NCBI RefSeq assembly: GCF_001571265.1
Contig: NZ_BCTL01000021.1
Coordinates: forward strand, 62,001-126,000
Direction of reading: 5' to 3'
Origin: Cedecea neteri NBRC 105707 = ATCC 33855
Lineage (GTDB): Bacteria; Pseudomonadota; Gammaproteobacteria; Enterobacterales; Enterobacteriaceae
DNA length: 64,000 nucleotides
The notes below the pieces were generated by a model that was not told the origin of the DNA, made no database searches, and worked only from the letters and a program-made list of their open reading frames with translations. Each line of letters starts with the position of its first letter. Position 1 is the first letter of the stretch. This document shows, one piece after another, positions 60,376 through 64,000 of the stretch. The position numbers and the translations under genes are program-made.

Positions 60376-63300
60376 ATGCAAAACGACAAAACGTTAACTG
60401 TTCTTCCTCCTTCTCTTCCCAAAGGCGGCGGTAGCATGCAGGGGATGGGCGAAACGTTAACCATGGGCGGGCCGATGGGCGCCTCGACCCTCACCGTACC
60501 TTTCCCTATTACGTCCAGCAGGGGATATGCCCCTCAGCTGGCGCTGAGCTATTCGAGCCTTAGCGGGACGGGAATATTCGGACGTGGCTGGCAGGCACTG
60601 GCACCGTCTATTCGCCTTCGGACTTCACACGGCGTGCCTCGCTACGCTAAAGAAGACACCTTTTTAAGCCCCGACGGCGAGATATTGCGTATCGCCCTTA
60701 ATGCGCAAGGGAAAGAGGATACCCGCGTCACACGGAGTTTGCAGGGGGTAACGCTACCGGCAAGCTGGCGCGTCACCCGCTATCAGCCCCGCATCGTGCA
60801 GGACTTCAGCCGCTTTGAATACTGGCAGCCTGATACCGGCAATACCGACCTGCCATTTTGGGTGGTCTTTTCCCCCAGCGGCGAGGTTTCCATTTGGGGG
60901 AAAACCGATCTTGCACGGATCGCCAACCCGGCGGATAAAAGCCAGATAGCGGAGTGGTGCCTGGAAGAGAGCGTTACGCCCACCGGCGAACATATTGCGT
61001 ATCAGTACCGGGCAGAAAATGACGCCCAGTGTGATGCGGATGAAAAAAAACAGCACCCGTTATCCAGCGCTCAGCGCTATCTTGCTCAGATCAATTACGG
61101 CAACATCAAACCTCAGGCCAGTTTATTTGCCCTGGATAAAACGTCACCTGCAGAAAATCAATGGCTGTTCCACCTGGTGCTGGATTACGGCGAACGTGGT
61201 GTGACGCTGAACCAACCTCCGGCCTATGCGGCGTCGCAGCCCGATGGCTGGCTGCTTCGGTCCGATAGCTTCTCCCGGTTTGATTATGGTTTTGAAGTGC
61301 GAACCCGCCGTTTGTGCCGGCAGGTGCTGATGTTCCATCGCCTTGAGGCTTTGGCGGGGCGCACGGTGGCCAATGAAAAACCGGCGCTGATTGCCCGGCA
61401 GCTCTTCACCTATGCGCTGAATGCCGATGCGGCAACCCTGAACGGCATTCAGGCCGTGGCTTATGACGAGGCGGGGGCAGTGCAGACCATGCCGCCTTTA
61501 TCGTTTACCTATCAGCCCGCAGAAGAGGGCGGCTGGTCCGGCTGGCAGCCGATGCCTATTCTGGAAAAATACAATTTGCTGCAGCCTTATCAAATTGTCG
61601 ATCTTTATGGCGAGGGGATCCCGGGGATCCTGTATCAGGATGTGCCGGGGGCGTGGTGGTACCGGGCACCGCAGCGGGGGGCGGGCGAATCCATTACCTA
61701 TGACGCCCTGGCGCCTCTGCCGACAATGCCCTCCCAGCAGGATGCGGGCATGCTTATCGACATTAATGGCGACGGCAAGCTGGACTGGCTGGTGACATCT
61801 GCCGGGGTGAACGGCTTCCATTCATTCTCGTCAGACGGGCAGTGGTCGCCCTTTATTCCCGTCTCGGCATTGCCCATTGAATATTTTCACCCGCAGGCTC
61901 AGCTGGCGGACATTTCGGGCGCGGGCTTGCCTGACCTCGCGATGATCGGCCCGAACAGCGTTCGGGTGTATGCCAACCAGCGAACCGGCTGGCAGGCCGC
62001 GGAAAATGTTGCTCAAAAGGACGGCATTCGCCTGCCGCTGGCCGGGAACAATGAACGGGCCCTGGTGGCTTTCGCCGATATATTAGGCTCGGGCCAGCAG
62101 CATTTGGTCGAAATTACCTCTTCCAGCGTTCGCTGCTGGCCTAATCTGGGGCATGGCAAATTCGGCTCACCGATAACCCTGCCCGGGTTCAGCGTGCCGG
62201 ATGCCGAATTCAACCCTGAACAGATATGGCTGGCGGACACCGACGGCTCCGGCGCGCTGGACATTATTTATGCGCACCGGACTTCTCTGTCGCTTTACAT
62301 CAATGAGTCCGGCAATCGCTTTACCTACCCTCAAACCATTGCCTTGCCTGATAAGGTCACTTTTGATCGTACCTGCCAGTTGCATATCGCCGATACTCAG
62401 GGGCTGGGAGTGCCGAGTATTATCCTGACCGTGCCGCATATGTCGCCCGCCCACTGGCATCTGGAGCTGGAAGGCAACACCCCGTTGCTGCTTCATGATG
62501 TGGATAACCACCGGGGTACAAAAACAACGCTCAAATACCGCAGTTCGGCGCAGTTCTGGCTGGATGAAAAACAGCAGGCACGAGATGCGGGGCAAGAGCT
62601 TGCCTGCCATCTGCCTTTTGCAATGCAGCTTGTCAGGCGCCGGGAAGTGCTCGATGAGATAACGGGCAACAAACTGTCTTCCGTGCAGACTTATGCGCGC
62701 GGCGTATGGGACGGCAAAGAGCGCGAGTTCAGAGGCTTTGCCCGCGTTTCCGTTAAAGATACCGATACCCTGGCACAGGCCACGGGCTCAGATAATATTG
62801 CCGTTCCTTCCCGGCAGGTGAGTTGGTTTGCGACAGGCGTGCGCGCCGTTGATGACACGCTGCCTGCTGAATACTGGTCAGGTGACACACGGGCCTGGCC
62901 GCATTTTACGCCTCGTTTTAGTCAATATGATGCTAAGCAGCTGAAAGATGTGGCCGTGACGCTGACAGATGAAAACCAGGATGAAATGTACCGTGCCATG
63001 AAAGGACTTCCGCTGCGCAATGAAGTTTATGGGGAGGATGGTACGCCGGCGGCGGCCATTCCTTACGCTGTGAGCGAATACCGCGTTCAGGTGCGCCAGC
63101 TGAACAATATGGTAGGGGGCGGGGCATTGGCCAGCACCCTGGAAAGCCGGGACTACAGCTATGAGCGCGTCATCAGCGATCCGCAGTGCCACCAGACAAT
63201 CACCCTGGCGAGCGATGAATGGGGTAACACCACTGACAGCGTAAGCGTGGCCTATCCCCGCAGGGCCAAACCGGCCACTTCTCCCTATCCGTCTACTTTG

Positions 63301-64000
63301 CCGGACACGCTGTTTGCCAGCAGCTACGACGAGCAACAGCGGGTTCTGCGTTTAACCCACCAGCGCCAAACCTGGTATAACTGGACGCAGGATGAAGCTC
63401 ACTTCCTGCCGGGTATCCCGCTGGTTGTGCGTGATGACTCATGGGAACACAGCGCAGAAAAAGTCCCTTCAGGCGGCATCACGCTGGAGTCGCTGATAAC
63501 CGGGGGATTACTCACAGGCAGCGCTCAGTACCTTGGGCATCAGCAGTTCTACTGGAAAGGTGGGAATACCAAACCGAGCTGGCCGCTGCTGTCTGACTAT
63601 ACCGAACAGGCTATGCTGGGGGACGCAGAGCTGGCCGCATTCGACGGTATCATGACGGCCTCCGAGCTGACCGCACAACTGACGCAGGCCGGCTATATCT
63701 CAGTCACCCGGCCTTTGGCGTTGACCAGTGAGTCTAAGGTCTGGGTTGCCCTCAAAGGTTTTACGGATTATGGCTCTGCCAGCCAGTTCTATCGCCCTCT
63801 TCAACAGCGGGACACTAAGCTGACAGGAAAAACCTCCATCACCTGGGATACTCATTACTGTGCGGTGACGGATATCCAGGATGCCGCTGGAGCCAAAACC
63901 CATGCGGATTACGACTATCGTTTCCTGACCCCGAATCACATTATCGACCCTAATGACAACCATCAGGCTGTGACCCTTGATGTGTGGGGGCGGCCGACCA
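60376..64000 (+). CDS. Tc toxin complex subunit B (TcdB/TccB-type, SpvB domain), 3' end missing
   Basis: At least 1208 aa; the frame stays open from ATG 60376 to the window end. TcB, together with TcC, forms a hollow cocoon that holds the toxic C-terminal part of TcC and docks on TcA. The N-terminal SpvB domain opens with LPPSLPKGGGSMQGMGET, then STLTVPFPITSSRGYAPQL. FG-GAP/VCBS-like beta-propeller repeats follow (IDINGDGKLDWL, DISGAGLPDLAM, ADTDGSGALDIIY), then the TcdB middle domains, ending at DNHQAVTLDVWGRPT. Forty-eight nt after tcA, so one operon. About 250 residues are expected beyond the window, followed presumably by a TcC gene. Confidence 0.93.
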   Translation, partial: MQNDKTLTVLPPSLPKGGGSMQGMGETLTMGGPMGASTLTVPFPITSSRGYAPQLALSYSSLSGTGIFGRGWQALAPSIRLRTSHGVPRYAKEDTFLSPDGEILRIALNAQGKEDTRVTRSLQGVTLPASWRVTRYQPRIVQDFSRFEYWQPDTGNTDLPFWVVFSPSGEVSIWGKTDLARIANPADKSQIAEWCLEESVTPTGEHIAYQYRAENDAQCDADEKKQHPLSSAQRYLAQINYGNIKPQASLFALDKTSPAENQWLFHLVLDYGERGVTLNQPPAYAASQPDGWLLRSDSFSRFDYGFEVRTRRLCRQVLMFHRLEALAGRTVANEKPALIARQLFTYALNADAATLNGIQAVAYDEAGAVQTMPPLSFTYQPAEEGGWSGWQPMPILEKYNLLQPYQIVDLYGEGIPGILYQDVPGAWWYRAPQRGAGESITYDALAPLPTMPSQQDAGMLIDINGDGKLDWLVTSAGVNGFHSFSSDGQWSPFIPVSALPIEYFHPQAQLADISGAGLPDLAMIGPNSVRVYANQRTGWQAAENVAQKDGIRLPLAGNNERALVAFADILGSGQQHLVEITSSSVRCWPNLGHGKFGSPITLPGFSVPDAEFNPEQIWLADTDGSGALDIIYAHRTSLSLYINESGNRFTYPQTIALPDKVTFDRTCQLHIADTQGLGVPSIILTVPHMSPAHWHLELEGNTPLLLHDVDNHRGTKTTLKYRSSAQFWLDEKQQARDAGQELACHLPFAMQLVRRREVLDEITGNKLSSVQTYARGVWDGKEREFRGFARVSVKDTDTLAQATGSDNIAVPSRQVSWFATGVRAVDDTLPAEYWSGDTRAWPHFTPRFSQYDAKQLKDVAVTLTDENQDEMYRAMKGLPLRNEVYGEDGTPAAAIPYAVSEYRVQVRQLNNMVGGGALASTLESRDYSYERVISDPQCHQTITLASDEWGNTTDSVSVAYPRRAKPATSPYPSTLPDTLFASSYDEQQRVLRLTHQRQTWYNWTQDEAHFLPGIPLVVRDDSWEHSAEKVPSGGITLESLITGGLLTGSAQYLGHQQFYWKGGNTKPSWPLLSDYTEQAMLGDAELAAFDGIMTASELTAQLTQAGYISVTRPLALTSESKVWVALKGFTDYGSASQFYRPLQQRDTKLTGKTSITWDTHYCAVTDIQDAAGAKTHADYDYRFLTPNHIIDPNDNHQAVTLDVWGRPT

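Overview
This is chromosomal DNA of a member of the Enterobacteriaceae that is not Escherichia coli itself. Nearly every core protein aligns residue-for-residue from memory with its E. coli K-12 counterpart (TktA, Pgk, FbaA, SerA, GcvP, RecJ, LysS, RF2). The gene order is that of the 64-66 min region of the K-12 map, read in reverse. Several blocks differ from K-12. I cannot name the genus from sequence alone; a Cedecea/Enterobacter/Klebsiella-like relative is the best guess.

Layout. 1-2.8 kb: the 3' end of a D-glucosaminate (dga-type) PTS operon. 2.8-9.6 kb: loiP, then the central carbon genes tktA and epd-pgk-fbaA. 9.6-17 kb: an anaerobic threonine-degradation operon, tdcABCDE, sitting between fbaA and mscS instead of at its K-12 location. 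17-23.6 kb: mscS, argO, yggE, argP, rpiA, serA and fau. 23.6-28.6 kb: 6S RNA, zapA, then ygfB-pepP-ubiH-ubiI. 29-33.5 kb: the glycine cleavage operon gcvTHP, followed by a ygfF that appears broken by a small deletion. 34.3-38.4 kb: an accessory redox cluster made of a methionine-rich MXKDX-repeat periplasmic protein, a Tat-exported molybdopterin oxidoreductase, a four-helix cytochrome b, and a divergent two-component system. 38.4-41.4 kb: bglA with an RpiR-type regulator and an HD phosphohydrolase. 41.5-51.8 kb: trhA, ygfZ, sdhE-cptA, fldB, xerD-dsbC-recJ, prfB-lysS and ygeR. 51.87 kb: tRNA-Gly(CCC), i.e. glyU. 52-64 kb: an insecticidal-type Tc toxin locus with a complete TcA gene and a TcB gene that runs off the window.

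How it works together. The core part supplies pentose phosphate, glycolysis/gluconeogenesis, serine, one-carbon and ubiquinone metabolism. Recognisable control sites fit known E. coli regulation: CRP plus Cra at epd, CRP at tdcA and serA, PurR at gcvT, and the RF2 autoregulatory frameshift. The two most interesting accessory modules are the redox cluster, which resembles the periplasmic hypochlorite-scavenging MrpX/YedY/YedZ system but carries its own two-component system and a predicted inner-membrane-retained lipoprotein enzyme, and the Tc toxin at glyU. The toxin has two AT-rich patches inside an otherwise GC-rich TcA gene. They lie about where the receptor-binding domains of TcdA1 are found, which suggests swapping of host-range domains.
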